Source: Hydractinia symbiolongicarpus
Taxonomy: Eukaryota > Cnidaria > Hydrozoa > Anthoathecata > Hydractiniidae
Length of the DNA: 64,000 bases
Assembly (NCBI RefSeq): GCF_029227915.1
Contig: NC_079879.1
Coordinates: 33,980,501 to 34,044,500 of the forward strand
Direction of reading: 5' to 3'
In this document: piece after piece, positions 12,901 to 28,067 of the stretch
Position numbering within the stretch: position 1 is the first letter of the stretch
How the letters are laid out: every line of letters starts with the position of its first letter
The notes under the pieces: generated by a model
The model's database searches: none
The model's input: the letters and a program-made list of their open reading frames with translations, nothing else
What the model was told of the DNA's origin: nothing
Translations under genes and position numbers: made by a program

Positions 12901-15230
12901 ATTGTACTAAAATAGTGCAATCAGAATTCTCTAAACCATGCAAAGAAATCATCATTTGGTGTAGTGAGTTGTATAGAACGGAGACTGTTTCCACACATGA
13001 GGGACAGGAATTGCGCTAATGTAAAAAAAGCAGTAGTAGAGATTCTATGTCTACCAAACTCTTTCAGAGTACCTATTGGCGATAAAAAAGAAGACAATTT
13101 TTTGTATTAAACGGTTAACATACAAATGGGATTATTTTTTGCAGCTTTAGTAACAGATTTGTGCAAATTAAAGAAAGAAAAGGAAGAACTGAAAATCGTG
13201 AAAGAAAAAGTTGCAAAAAAGTCAACAATGAAACCAGAACTGCATCAGTAAGTTTAATTCTATGCTTTTAAAAAGTTTTTCAATTTATTGTTCTACGCCT
13301 TAAGCCGGATGAACTTTAAAATGGGCTCCTTTTTTTGTCGCCGTTTTTACTACCGAGGCTAGTAAAGCACGGAAGGATACCAGTCTAGCGTGGCGTTACG
13401 GAAATTACTAGTTTTTGAGTGTTATAACAGAATACTCCGTTGCACAAGGTACAAAAACCCTATTATTTTTACAAATAAATCATATGAAATTATTATTTTA
13501 TGATAAGTTGATTTCGCTAATACCAAACTAAAACGGTCGTTTGTTATCTTTTAAGTGATCCTAAATTTTACGAAGCTAGATTTTTATTTAAGCTAGATTT
13601 TTATTTAAGTTTCAACAAGCTAAAATTAGTTTTAAAAAACGAAATAAATCAAAAATAGTTGTTTATATTGCTTTTTACGTTTCATTTAGGTTTTATAAAA
13701 CTCATTTGAACTCATTTTTTTACTACTTTTATATTTTTCATTCTTCTTTTGCTGTGCCCCACTTGAAATAATTATTAATCTATATTATAATACCCGTAGA
13801 CGCCGTAGAAATTCCTGCCGAAAGACGTGGACTAGAAATAAAATAAAATTGTGTTTTTAAAAAACAAAATACACGTTGTCGGAAAAAAAGTTATTTTTTA
13901 TTTCTTTTTTTTATAGAAGTCAATCTTTTATATATTTGTTTCTAGTATTAATATATTCTACACGTGACAAAGACACATTAAGTAGTGTCGAAATTATGAG
14001 AAACAAATATGTTATGAACGACTTTTATAAAAGGAGTCCTAAAAACTTATTGTGCACGATCATTCAAGATAATATACGGCTATAGAAATAGCAATAAGAA
14101 GCCTGTTTTTCAGAATGTTGACTGATTTGGAGGATGGAAAGAATGAATGTGCCATGTTGAGTGAGCAGCATCAGACACTAGCAAAAGAGCTTTACCAACT
14201 GCAGCAAACTTTTATGAAAAATGAACACAGAGCGAAGCAAAACTCGAACCCCTGGTACATTTCGAAGCAGGTCCAACAGTCAGATAGAACCCCTGAGAAA
14301 TCACGAATGCAAGATGCAAATCAAGGCAGTTCATCACAAAGAGTGTCAAGGTCGTCCGGGAAAAAGTTATTTAATTATCAAGCTCACAAGAAAGCGAAGC
14401 AAATGGATGCAGAGAGACCACTTAGCAATGAAAGTCAAACTAAACTGGATCCATTAGACAGTTTCGATTTTGGTGTAAGCACGTTTTGAATTTTTTTATT
14501 CTTCTCTTTTTCCAAAGATTTACTAATCGCCGGAACAGAATAAAATCAATTTTGACAAAGCAGTTTGTTTACTGAAAATTCTCGATTAGGCGCCTACTCT
14601 CAAATAAGCGTCCCTCTCGAATTAGCGCACAGGGGACAACCTACCTACCCAGCTTTAAGAAATTAGTCCTATTTTAGTCCTAGATTGCCCCTAGTAACCC
14701 ACAAAGGAGATGCTATCTCCACCTTTTTTTTTATATTGAGCCTTAAATGGCGGCAATGGCTTCACTATTTTAATTTAAACACTGACGTTAATCTAATATA
14801 TGGAAGTTGTGACGTAGCGTCAAAGTAACTACTTTGTCGTTGAGCAATTAAGATGTAGTTTCTCGCTTGTTTTAAAGGAAGAAAAGTGCATATCCGCATT
14901 GCTCCGTAGATCATCTACAGCATGAAATTTCATGTGAAAATGCTTGTCCATCTTTACGTTTAACCATGGAGATGAAATATTTATATATTTCCATCTCCAT
15001 GGTTTCACCTAGTTCATATTCCTTGACGTAAAGAAAATTTAACACGAATATTAATAAGCAATCCTCTCGATTTACCGCGTCTTTTGATTTACCGCCACTC
15101 TTGGAAAAGCATTGGTTTTTTTCATTGGTTGTAATGTAAAACGCCAATTTTTATTTTTTGTTTCTTTTTGTAGTTGGACGCTGAAGACGATTCATTTTTG
15201 GGTTGTGATGTTGAAGGATTTTTTCATTGA
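6997..15230 (+). CDS. Coiled-coil protein, possibly CCDC172-like (partial exon model)
   Basis: Well-supported exons: 6997-7084 (starts MSGHVISELFQQIVHSEER), 7847-8049, 9422-9558, 12572-12706, 13145-13247, 14114-14474 and 15174-15230 (ends LGCDVEGFFH, stop). Phases close between the first two exons and across the last four. The joint from 8049 to 9422 does not close: a phase-incompatible candidate exon lies at 8243-8331, and the segment leading to 12572 is also unresolved. The product is almost wholly charged coiled coil (ELKWLAMRETILKGQKEE; EVERDSLNKEVSQLNDLKE). The N-terminal LFQ-I-HSEE motif, the EAFLKECDKFLKEF segment and the ALNEKVEFAFLE segment recall CCDC172, a tektin-associated sperm coiled-coil protein, but coiled coils mislead easily. 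The C-terminal 120-residue exon is basic and low complexity. Confidence 0.6.
9680..10165. repeat. Interspersed repeat rich in TTTCGG / CCGAAA words
   Basis: The block starts near TTTTCCGCGGAAAATGTTTCGG, described here only by its repeated core (GGAAAA-TTTTCGGAC). It ends with the same words inverted and direct (ATTTCGGACGGAAATTTTTCGG, TCCGGAAATTTTCG). The layout suggests a small foldback or MITE-like element in an intron. No coding frame and no clean ends were found. Confidence 0.45.
10170..10265. repeat. Fragment of a dispersed 'CGTCTCCAATAA' repeat family
   Basis: It contains CGTCTCCAATAAGC and ACGCCTGTCTCCAACGCTCC. Related words occur at about 12208-12290 (CGTCTCCAATAAACGTCCAC, ACGTTTATTAGAG), 14580-14640 and 53280-53320 (inverted: GCTTATTAGAGGGGGCT). 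The recurrence at four places in the window, in both orientations, supports a dispersed repeat. Confidence 0.5.
12208..12290. repeat. Second copy of the 'CGTCTCCAATAA' repeat family
   Basis: The left half reads CGTCTCCAATAAACGTCC and the right half reads GGGACGTTTATTAGAG, its approximate inverse. This copy therefore folds back on itself and looks nearly intact. It lies in an intron of the coiled-coil gene. Confidence 0.5.
14962..15003. repeat. Hairpin, about 19-bp arms
   Basis: AACCATGGAGATGAAATAT is followed after a 6-base loop by ATATTTCCATCTCCATGGTT, complementary except for one bulged base. It lies in the last intron of the coiled-coil gene. Confidence 0.6.
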
Positions 15231-16469
15231 CGTTGTTTTGAAATTTTCTCTGTAAAAATGTAAATTTTTTGTTTATACAAAAATTAATGTTATTAAAACT
15301 AGAAATAAACCTAACATTTTGTTCGTCCATGTTGACTTCGTTCTGTTTATACGTTTATTAATTACTATAGAATGTTTGCCATATAGAAAAGTCATCTTCC
15401 AAGAAATTGTCCGAAAACCTGAAGTCAGTATTTGGTACACTGATATCAACTCAGTAAAATGAAATAAATAAGCGAAATTTAACGACCGTCGTAAAGCGCT
15501 TAGCGTTACGCGGATCAACAAGTTCTGTATGTGAAGTTACTCACCCCGCCCAGGTTCAAATTCGATAAAAGAGAATTGTTAATACAACATAATAACCCTG
15601 AGACATAATGGAATTGAGTCTTTCACAATATAACAAGCACAAAGATGGTTAGTTCTAAGGCTTTATGTATTTATATAAAACACGCTCAACATCATTTGAC
15701 TTTTCCCGATGATGGAAGAAGGATCTCCCGAAACGTAGCCTACTAAACTTTCATGTTCAAGAAATGATAAACTTTCCACAATAATAATATTATTACTGAA
15801 TTGATCAATTTTTACTACTAAATTTTGATTGGAAATAACCAATGCTAGCGGGACAAAATGATAAGCCTGGTGGCTGCTGTTACTGCATAGCAGGTTCGTA
15901 CTTAACCTAATATCCATTTCTTACCCACCATTAACGGAAGACTTTCAAACATAAAACATGTGAGGCTAAAGCAAATCAAAATTTTTCCAACCCCCGGTCT
16001 TGTTATTTTTGTACCCGAGCGCATATATCTGCTTTGCTTTTGTTTTGCCAAGATGGTACGCGAGCGGTGTGGAGATGTTGAGATTTATCATCTGAAATTT
16101 TTTTGGCTTTATTTCATATCTTCTTTTTTTTCCTGTGTAATTTAGATTGCTTTTATAACTAGCTAGCTCTAGTCCAGTTTTAACCCATCCTTTTTTGGGC
16201 TAGCATTTGTTTTTCAGCAAGTAAAAATTTATAATTGAAAAAAAATTTATAAAAAAAAATTAGAGAATTGCTTAGCTAGCTAGCTATCTAGTTTTCCCTA
16301 CATAATTGCTTCTTTCCGTTTTCCGTGTTTTTGGTTTAAGAATTTAAGTATATAATTTTTAAACTATTACTCTGGGCGCTTATTCAGACTGAACGGTTAG
16401 TGCTTCCTTGAAAGTTTGGAGAATAAGCATTCTAATATACAGAGCTATTTGGTGCAGACTCTATAATTG
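15231..16469. other. 3' flank of the coiled-coil gene and intergenic DNA
   Basis: AATAAA at 15304-15309 lies about 75 bp after the stop codon and is a plausible polyadenylation signal. The rest has no recognisable exon. It includes CTAGCTAGCTAG-type short repeats near 16275. Confidence 0.4.
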
Positions 16470-16555
16470 GGTATGTGACACTAGCCATGTAAAATATGCA
16501 CATTTATCTATCTAGTCATGTAAAATATACACATTTATCTATCTAACATAGATAT
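16470..16555 (+). mobile_element. 5'-truncated SINE tail (same family as 49520-49890)
   Basis: CTAGCCATGTAAAATATGCAC followed by a TTTATCTATCTA tail is the same 3' end found on the minus strand at 49524-49572. Here the terminal 33 bp is present twice in tandem (second copy TAGTCATGTAAAATATACAC). Only the 3' end is present, as expected for a 5'-truncated retroposon. Confidence 0.6.
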
Positions 16556-17059
16556 TCTGCTGGTATTGGCAGAATAAATCCAGTATATACCCATTCTGCC
16601 GGTAAAATGAAATTTTTCAAAAATAAATAAAAAATAAAAAATAAAATTTGTTCGCCATTGTAACTAAAACAAAATTCTTTACATTTTGTATTATTTTATT
16701 GGCTACGTCATCAAAATTTAAATGAGGAATCATCTTTAATATAAGTCTTTTTTTAAGTTTTATAGCTGGACCAAAACAAAGTTTGTCCACAAAATAATAA
16801 CTATAGGCTAAATAACAGGTTGAAACAGGTTTAGTTTACACTTTCTGACCTACTCTGCTCGTTAAGAAGTGCTTATATATGCTAGGCTTTGGCTTGAAAG
16901 TTTACTGTTGGTAGAATAATATCTTATCTTTTAAACCAGGTTAGTTGGTCGGTACCAGCAGAATATACAGTCTATAAATATACTGTAAACACAACAACAA
17001 TTTTCTTTGACTTATTTAAATAAACTTTATTTTAAGAATATCAGAAATACCAAATATTT
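16556..17059. other. Intergenic DNA next to the copia remnant
   Basis: AT-rich sequence with short direct repeats of CCAGCAGAATATA-like words. A 3' LTR of the minus-strand copia element would be expected here, but no segment matching the sequence right of 20365 was recognised. Confidence 0.35.
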
Positions 17060-17139
17060 ATTTTGCTATTTGCTTCTTGTTTTTGTTAATACATCTGCTA
17101 TAACTGATGCTTGGTAGAAATCCACTTCAATTTAATCTC

Positions 17140-17372
17140 TTTCTGATTGATACTCGTCTAAGGGAAGCCATATCAACCATTAACCGTTTGTCTTCCAAGA
17201 ACTTTGTTGAATGGGCAGCTTCGAACAATGATTTGTTCTCTGTATGACATAAGATGCCTTCTAGATTAGTATTCAACACTTCATTTATCACATTCTTCAC
17301 CCATATGCATGTATCAATACCATTAACAAGAGCTATTGTCTCAGCAGCAAGGGTGCTACACGCAACTCTCTT
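17140..17372 (-). pseudogene. copia RNase H fragment
   Basis: The minus-strand frame reads RVACSTLAAETIALVNG, then IDTCIWVKNVINEVL, TENKSLFEAAHST and KFLEDKRLMVDMASLR. It corresponds to the STxEAEYIAL and DNKSAI-like portions of copia RNase H. It follows an RT start fragment (KYKELAN, STRWVV-like) with nothing of the YVDD-containing catalytic core between, so the polymerase was removed by an internal deletion. Confidence 0.7.
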
Positions 17373-17630
17373 AATCTTCTTAGACTTGTTGTGTTGTGAC
17401 CACCCATCTTGTGGATATTACAGATTGACCCTTATCTTCTACGGTGGAGAAAACTTTGTTGTCCTCCTAATTGGCCAATTCTTTATACTTTGCATTTAGG
17501 ATCCCATCTGTAAAAGTTGCTTGAGTCGATAATAGTACTTAACTTCAGTTTCGTTTGTCTCAACAACAGGTTGCCAGTCACTCACACATCTTTTGAAATC
17601 TAACCAATTTATTTCACCTGTGTCTTCATT

Positions 17631-19055
17631 TTAGACATTTAAACAGCTACCATACTGTCTGCCTTCTTTTCCTTTTCTGTTCACTTTTCCTGCTCTGCTG
17701 TGGACTAATCCCCTTGTCCATTCACTGTTAGGAGTTAGCTTGTAAGTGATTTTTGACTTCAACTTTGGTATTCCTAAGACTGTTGACGAATTGCTAACAT
17801 TTTGATTGGTTGTGATTTTATTTGTTGATATCTTGTGTGTTGTTGTTTTATTTATTGAGGCACCGTCTGATGTTGTTTCTTTTGTTGTTGGTAAATTTGT
17901 TGTTTTCTCATTTTCTGGTTCTTCTGTATTGTTACTGTCAAAATCATTTGCACCAACACATTCACCAAAAACATCGCGTTCAAGTAGAATGCAATTGTTC
18001 ACTTGTGTAGTTGTCACTTCAGTACTCCCTTCCGTGTCTTGCGATGGTTTTTGTAAATGCAAAACTTGGTCAAACTTCTGCAAGCGACACATGTGTACTC
18101 TAACATAACTTCCACTATGTTTTACAAGGACTTGCTTATTCTCCTGTCCAATTACAGTGCCTGGTCCATGCCATTTTTCACTGTCTTTTCTCTTATAGAA
18201 AACTCTATCTCCATTGATATATTGCTCATCATTGTAACACTGAACATTATGCCTCAATGCTCTTCGTATATGCTCAGAAGACTCTGCTGCTATAAAGGCT
18301 CTTCGTGATGCATGCATTACAGCAAGGTTATGGGCCACGGTTTTACTTGAAACTATGTCATTATGGAAAATGATCAGTGAGGATGCAGGGATAGTCATGA
18401 TTTTTACCATAAACAAACTGATTTGATGAAAATTCCGTGTTGCTTGATAAAAATTCTTTCCACTTACAGCCCACAAAAGTGTACGATTGTGTGTACATTT
18501 TGTGTCTTCAGTAATTTTTTTCAGCATTTTCTTAATCATACCATTGTGTTGTTCACATAGTCCATTTGACCAAGGACTTTCAGCTGCAGTTTTTGAAAAC
18601 TCTATGTTAAACTGCTCACACACTGCACACCAAATTTCAAAAATAATATCTGTTATTACATCTTTGTCTTTCGTCTTTGTCAATTTTGCTGATGAAAATC
18701 TGGTAAAACCATCTATGATATGGATAAACCATAATGATTGAGAAAGTTGCACAAGATCTAGAGCCACACACTGGTTAAATTCTGATGACATTGGTAAGCC
18801 AACAATAGGGCGTGGTCTTGGTTTTCTGTATTTGATGCACACTTTACAAGAGTTTGATACTTCATCGATGACTTTCTTAACTTCACCTCGGTCATTTAAT
18901 AAGGAATTAGATGTTTTGATGAGAGGTTTTAATTTTTCAGCACTTGGATGGCGAAATTGACGATGAAGTTTGATAATCTCACTTTTTCTTGATTTTGCAC
19001 TTGCACAAACAAAAGCAACCTGGGGTAACAAGTGGTCATGTCTCTTTTCATCCAT
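17631..19055 (-). pseudogene. copia integrase with deleted catalytic core
   Basis: The 474-residue frame has the zinc-binding HH-CC region (LHRQFRHPSAEKL ... CKVCIKYRK) and the first catalytic Asp in FNQCVALDLVQLS. It also has the Glu region KTAAESPWSNGLCEQHNG and a C-terminal DNA-binding region (NGDRVFYKRKDSEKWHGPG). The stretch that should lie between ITDIIFEIW and CEQFNIEF, with the second catalytic Asp (SDNGGEF-type motif), is missing, so the enzyme cannot be active. The Ser/Thr/Asn-rich C-terminal tail leads toward the lost RT. Confidence 0.75.
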
Positions 19056-19187
19056 CTATATTATGTTGTTGTTCAAAGGTATGCAATAGTGGCCTGTAGT
19101 GGTAAATTTTAAAGGATTGAATACTCCAAACATTGTCCCCGAATTGTTGCTAAAATCTAAAACTGCCTCTGCTTTTTTCATGAAAGC

Positions 19188-19634
19188 TTAACTCAGTAAC
19201 AAAGGAATTTCGTTTGGGACAATTTCCGTCTTCAGATAAACTTCTTTTGAGCCAATAATTACAGGTAAGAACACTCTTTTCATAGAACAAACTGCTTCAC
19301 TATCTCCGAATTTAAGTCTTATTTGCTTGGGATGCTCTTCGGGCAATCTATCATTTTGAAGATTATCAATAAAACATTGATACCAAGTATTACCACAAAC
19401 GGTCTTTGTGCAACCACAGTCTAAAACTGCACATGACAGGGTTTCACCGACCAGAGATTGCATTTCATCTTCTCTGATTTTTGCAAAAAAAGTAACCTTG
19501 GAAAGACTGTCATCTTTTCTAACATCCTCAGGTTCCTGGTTCTCATAAGAGTGTGGACAGTTTGAAGCCCAGTGATATATAGATTGGCAAATATTGCATC
19601 TTGATGGACTTCCAAATTGATCGGGTGGATTCAT
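19188..19634 (-). pseudogene. copia CCHC zinc knuckle and aspartic protease fragment
   Basis: CNICQSIYHWASNC is a CX2CX4HX4C knuckle near the start. About 50 residues later LDCGCTKTVCG is the expected place of the retroviral-type protease Asp-Ser/Thr-Gly; here it reads Asp-Cys-Gly. The strand KQIRLKFGDSEAV and the segment VFLPVIIGSKEV follow, as in copia proteases. The frame ends before the integrase frame begins, so a frameshift or stop separates them. Confidence 0.65.
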
Positions 19635-20326
19635 TCTTTTATTGTTGGGTGTGGTTTTTCTTCCTGCATATCTCTGATTTGAAGCAGCTGCAGGTCTTCC
19701 TCTTCTAAACCTTGAGCGTTGATATCCCCCTCTTTGAGTGACGTAATTTGCTCAATTGTATCTGCACTTGCCTGAAGAACTGGTTCTATCTTTACTTCAG
19801 TATTTGTTCCTAATGAAGCCACAGTATCCCCAAATATTTTCTTTAACTGCTCTACCATTGCATCATACTGTAGTTCATTTAAAGTTGCTCTTGCTAACTG
19901 TTGCTGCTCAGGTGTAAAGTTGGTACTTTGTAGAACTCGATATGCCAACACTCCATCAGGAAGTACCAAATGATGTCCTTGGATTTTATGGTACAACCGT
20001 TCAAACTGTATAAGATAGTTATTCATACTCATCTCAGGCGGTCATTTACATTTTTCAAAGGTTTCATAAGCTATGTAAGCAGTTTGATTCTCATCTTTTA
20101 AATATATTTTGTCCAATCTGTCAGTAATGGCTTTTACTCCAGTTGCTGCACTTATCTTTTCAATGTCTAATTCTAGAACTGATTCTTTAGCTTTTCCTCT
20201 TAAGCCCATGAATATAGCTGGCCCTTGTTTTTTTGCCTTTAATTCTGTCAGTGCTTGCCATATTTGCACTTCTTTTTTCCAATCGTTGTAACTCGTCTCA
20301 TTGTCTAATGATGGTGGGGGAACCAA
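19631..20326 (-). pseudogene. copia gag (two frames)
   Basis: The first frame (20326-20042) begins VPPPSLDNETSYNDWKKE and includes IWQALTELKAKKQGPAIF, a typical copia gag N-terminal helix with a W-x-x-E/V-x-x-W pattern. It continues after a break in the second frame (20032-19631), with YLIQFERLYHKIQGHHL and LPDGVLAYRVL. The capsid-like region then runs into an acidic linker before the zinc knuckle. Confidence 0.65.
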
Positions 20327-20365
20327 CTTTTTGACATTTCACTTTTATTCTTCTGCTACCATTGC

Positions 20366-20859
20366 TAACAAGATCAACACATTTGACAAATTTCAGTGTG
20401 AAACAAAAAGCTGTCATCAAAAGGCAACAATAAGGCTATCAGGACTAAAAGTATTCTTCAAGAACAATCTCCTGCTTGTTATTCTGGGCTTGAAGCAAAT
20501 TATGCAACCTCATTTCAATGGCTTTTTTTAATAGTAATATTAGTATTTTGTATAATTTTGTTTTACAGGATACGAAATAGAGAATGCATTGCTTGTGTTT
20601 AGGATCAAAGCAAATAGTTTTTTTGACAACTCTTTATATATAATATTTTTGTTGTCTATCCTTTTGTCATTGTTTTATATCATTACTGTGATTAAGTCTT
20701 TTTTGTTTTTAAATCAGGAAAAAGTGATATGGCTTTTCAATATTGTTTCTCTTCTGTATTTTGTACTTTTTAACATTAATAATTTATGGTTTAGAAGTGT
20801 TAAATTATTAGTAGTTATGAAAGAATCAATTCAAAGCAAGTCCGAATAATATTTCAACA
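20366..20859. other. PACRGL upstream region
   Basis: AT-rich. A 5' LTR of the copia element would be expected at its left edge but was not delimited. A hydrophobic ORF at 20589-20849 ends just before PACRGL and looks like chance translation of T-rich DNA. The PACRGL promoter is presumably here. Confidence 0.35.
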
Positions 20860-25873
<5,014 letters not shown>

Positions 25874-28067
25874 ATTCTTTAAATGTTTGAAACACTGTCA
25901 TCAAGTGGGTCTTGTATTTTTCATGTATAGAATATAGATGAATTAGATCGGTAATACCCACCCAGTAGTCTCACACGACATGGTTTGACTGACAGTGCTA
26001 ACAACGTCCTCGTCATGATAAAATAAACTCTCTAATGACTCGGCCACACACCATTATTAGAAATGCTAGTAAAAAACGAATTGTATCAACCCTTTGTTTT
26101 TATAGGAATGTACAAGCATTATTAAATCAAGAATACCAACCTATTCATCCGTACTGTAACTTTCTACAACGCAGTTGGTCTGAAAACGCACGGGGATATT
26201 ATTTTAATACGTTTCTAACTGGAATACGCAAGATTTTTAAAATATAATTTATTTGTACATATTACTCATACATGTTTTGTACGATTAACCTCTGTAAACA
26301 TCGTTAATTCTTTTTTGTTCAACATGTTTTTTTGGAGCAACCTGGCACAGGTGTATCCGTCCTTCAGTTCGCAGCTTTTCCCGGAGTTAAAAAATTAGTT
26401 TTTTTTATTTTTTGCGCAAAAATAAACAATAAACACTCGAATGTGACGAAATCTTTTTAGAAAAAAACTTATCGGCTCAAAAAAGGCTCATCAGCTCGAC
26501 TTTCGTGTAAGTCACTAAAGTCCGAAACCAACAGCTGTTCCGTAGCCCCTTTAAGCTACCTTTATTTCTTTCTCATTTGGGAAGAAATAAAATAATGCGG
26601 AATTATTGTTTTCGAACTTGATTTGTTTCCACAAACTTAAATAAGGCATTTTAAACAAGCAGGTAAATTCGCAATATTTTATTTCGCATGTTAATTTAGA
26701 GTTAAATTTACTTTGGATCACGACTTTGACATATTTAGCAACTTCACAATGCTGAAGAAGTTAACAAGCTCCTATCACCAAGTCCCGTTCATCTAGTTAA
26801 AATGAATACGACGTTTGATAGATGCGCATGCGTCATTTCGTATGATACATTTCGTACCCGCGTCAATATGCTATGGCATTCCAAGGAATTACTTTTTTCC
26901 ATGACATATAAGAAACCCAAACTTTCGTGGCATTTTTGATTACTAAAGAAGATATTCAAAACAAAATATGGATTGTAAGGAATTTGCTGCGAAAAAGAAT
27001 CTTAGATATAATTTGAGATCTGGTCTCATGAGAAACAAAATTAACTCAACAAAGTTGAAATTTTCTTCAACATTGAAACGCCCTGCAAGTGTCGTTTATT
27101 TGCACGCTATGTTTCAAATCTAGAGTTGATTCAGGTAATTTATTTTCTTTTTTAGTGTATAATAACTGGGCCAACAAACTTTCCCTACCCAGTTCTTTAT
27201 TTATGACATCGAATTGAACTTGGAAAATGGTATTTTTTTAAACTTACATAATTTTAGAAATTGTAGCTATCGAGTTTAAAAATATATTATATCACGCTAC
27301 GAAACACATAGTCAACTAAGGAAAGGTCAATTTTTAAGAAATGTTGGACCGTGTTTACAAAGTTAAGTTCCATTTTACGAGCAATAATTCCGCAAAAATG
27401 TGATTTAGATACTTTTGTTTCGTCATAAGTCAAGCAACTAATTTTTATGTTAACTAATGGACTTGATAATTACAGAAAAAGAAGAGAAGGAAGAAAATGC
27501 ACAAATTGATAAAAGTCCATGATTGTCAATTTTCCCCGAGTAACCTAAAAACTCTTTTCCCCGATAAGATAGACAGATGAGTGGGGTTAAATGGTCATCT
27601 CACAATTTATCTTATCAATACATCGCTGGAGACGTTAGAGATCAAAGACACTATGGTTTATTCTTTAATTGTTTTCACACTTTTCAGTATAAAATTATTT
27701 TTTCAGAATTTTTCAGGTTTTTTTTTTGTGTTTTCAGGTTTCTTTGTGTGATTGCAGTTAATAAACCAGGCGGAAAAGTTAAATTTCAAATTTTTAACAT
27801 AAAACAACCTTCAATTCAATTGTAACTTAAAATAATAAAAAAATAGAATATTAAAGTACAAAATTGTAACAAAAATATCTATTTCCACTCCAAATTTACC
27901 AAAATATACTTCCCATAAAAAAGATTAAAAATTATCCCTTACAAAATAAAGTTAAAAATGCTAAATATATACGAGCACGTGCAAACAAAAAGTTTAAAAA
28001 CAAAACAAAGTAGATTGTGTAACTGTGAAAACCTTAACAATAAACGAGAACGAGACGAGAGCACTGC
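25874..28067. other. Intergenic region between PACRGL and the JmjC-like gene
   Basis: No convincing exon. A 51-residue ORF starting MDCKEFAAKKNLRYNLRSG (about 26969-27124) has normal composition but no recognisable family or splice context. The rest is AT-rich intergenic sequence. Confidence 0.4.

Larger units (their letters stand above)
17060..20365 (-). mobile_element. Decayed Ty1/copia-type LTR retrotransposon
   Basis: Reading right to left, the order is a primer-binding-like GGTAGCAGAAGAA (plus 20347-20360), gag (20326-19631), CCHC knuckle plus protease (19634-19188), integrase (19055-17631), a scrap of reverse transcriptase (about 17630-17400) and RNase H (about 17372-17140). Integrase upstream of RT/RNase H is the Ty1/copia order. 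Nearly all of the RT is deleted, the integrase core has lost a block, and gag, protease and integrase lie in separate frames. No LTR pair was recognised. The element is dead and probably old. Confidence 0.8.

Noticed and set aside
20589-20849. 86-residue hydrophobic ORF just before PACRGL
   Set aside because: T-rich DNA gives Phe/Leu/Ile-rich frames by chance; no splice or family evidence.
26035-26247. 70-residue plus-strand ORF
   Set aside because: No splice context, no family resemblance and a length expected by chance.
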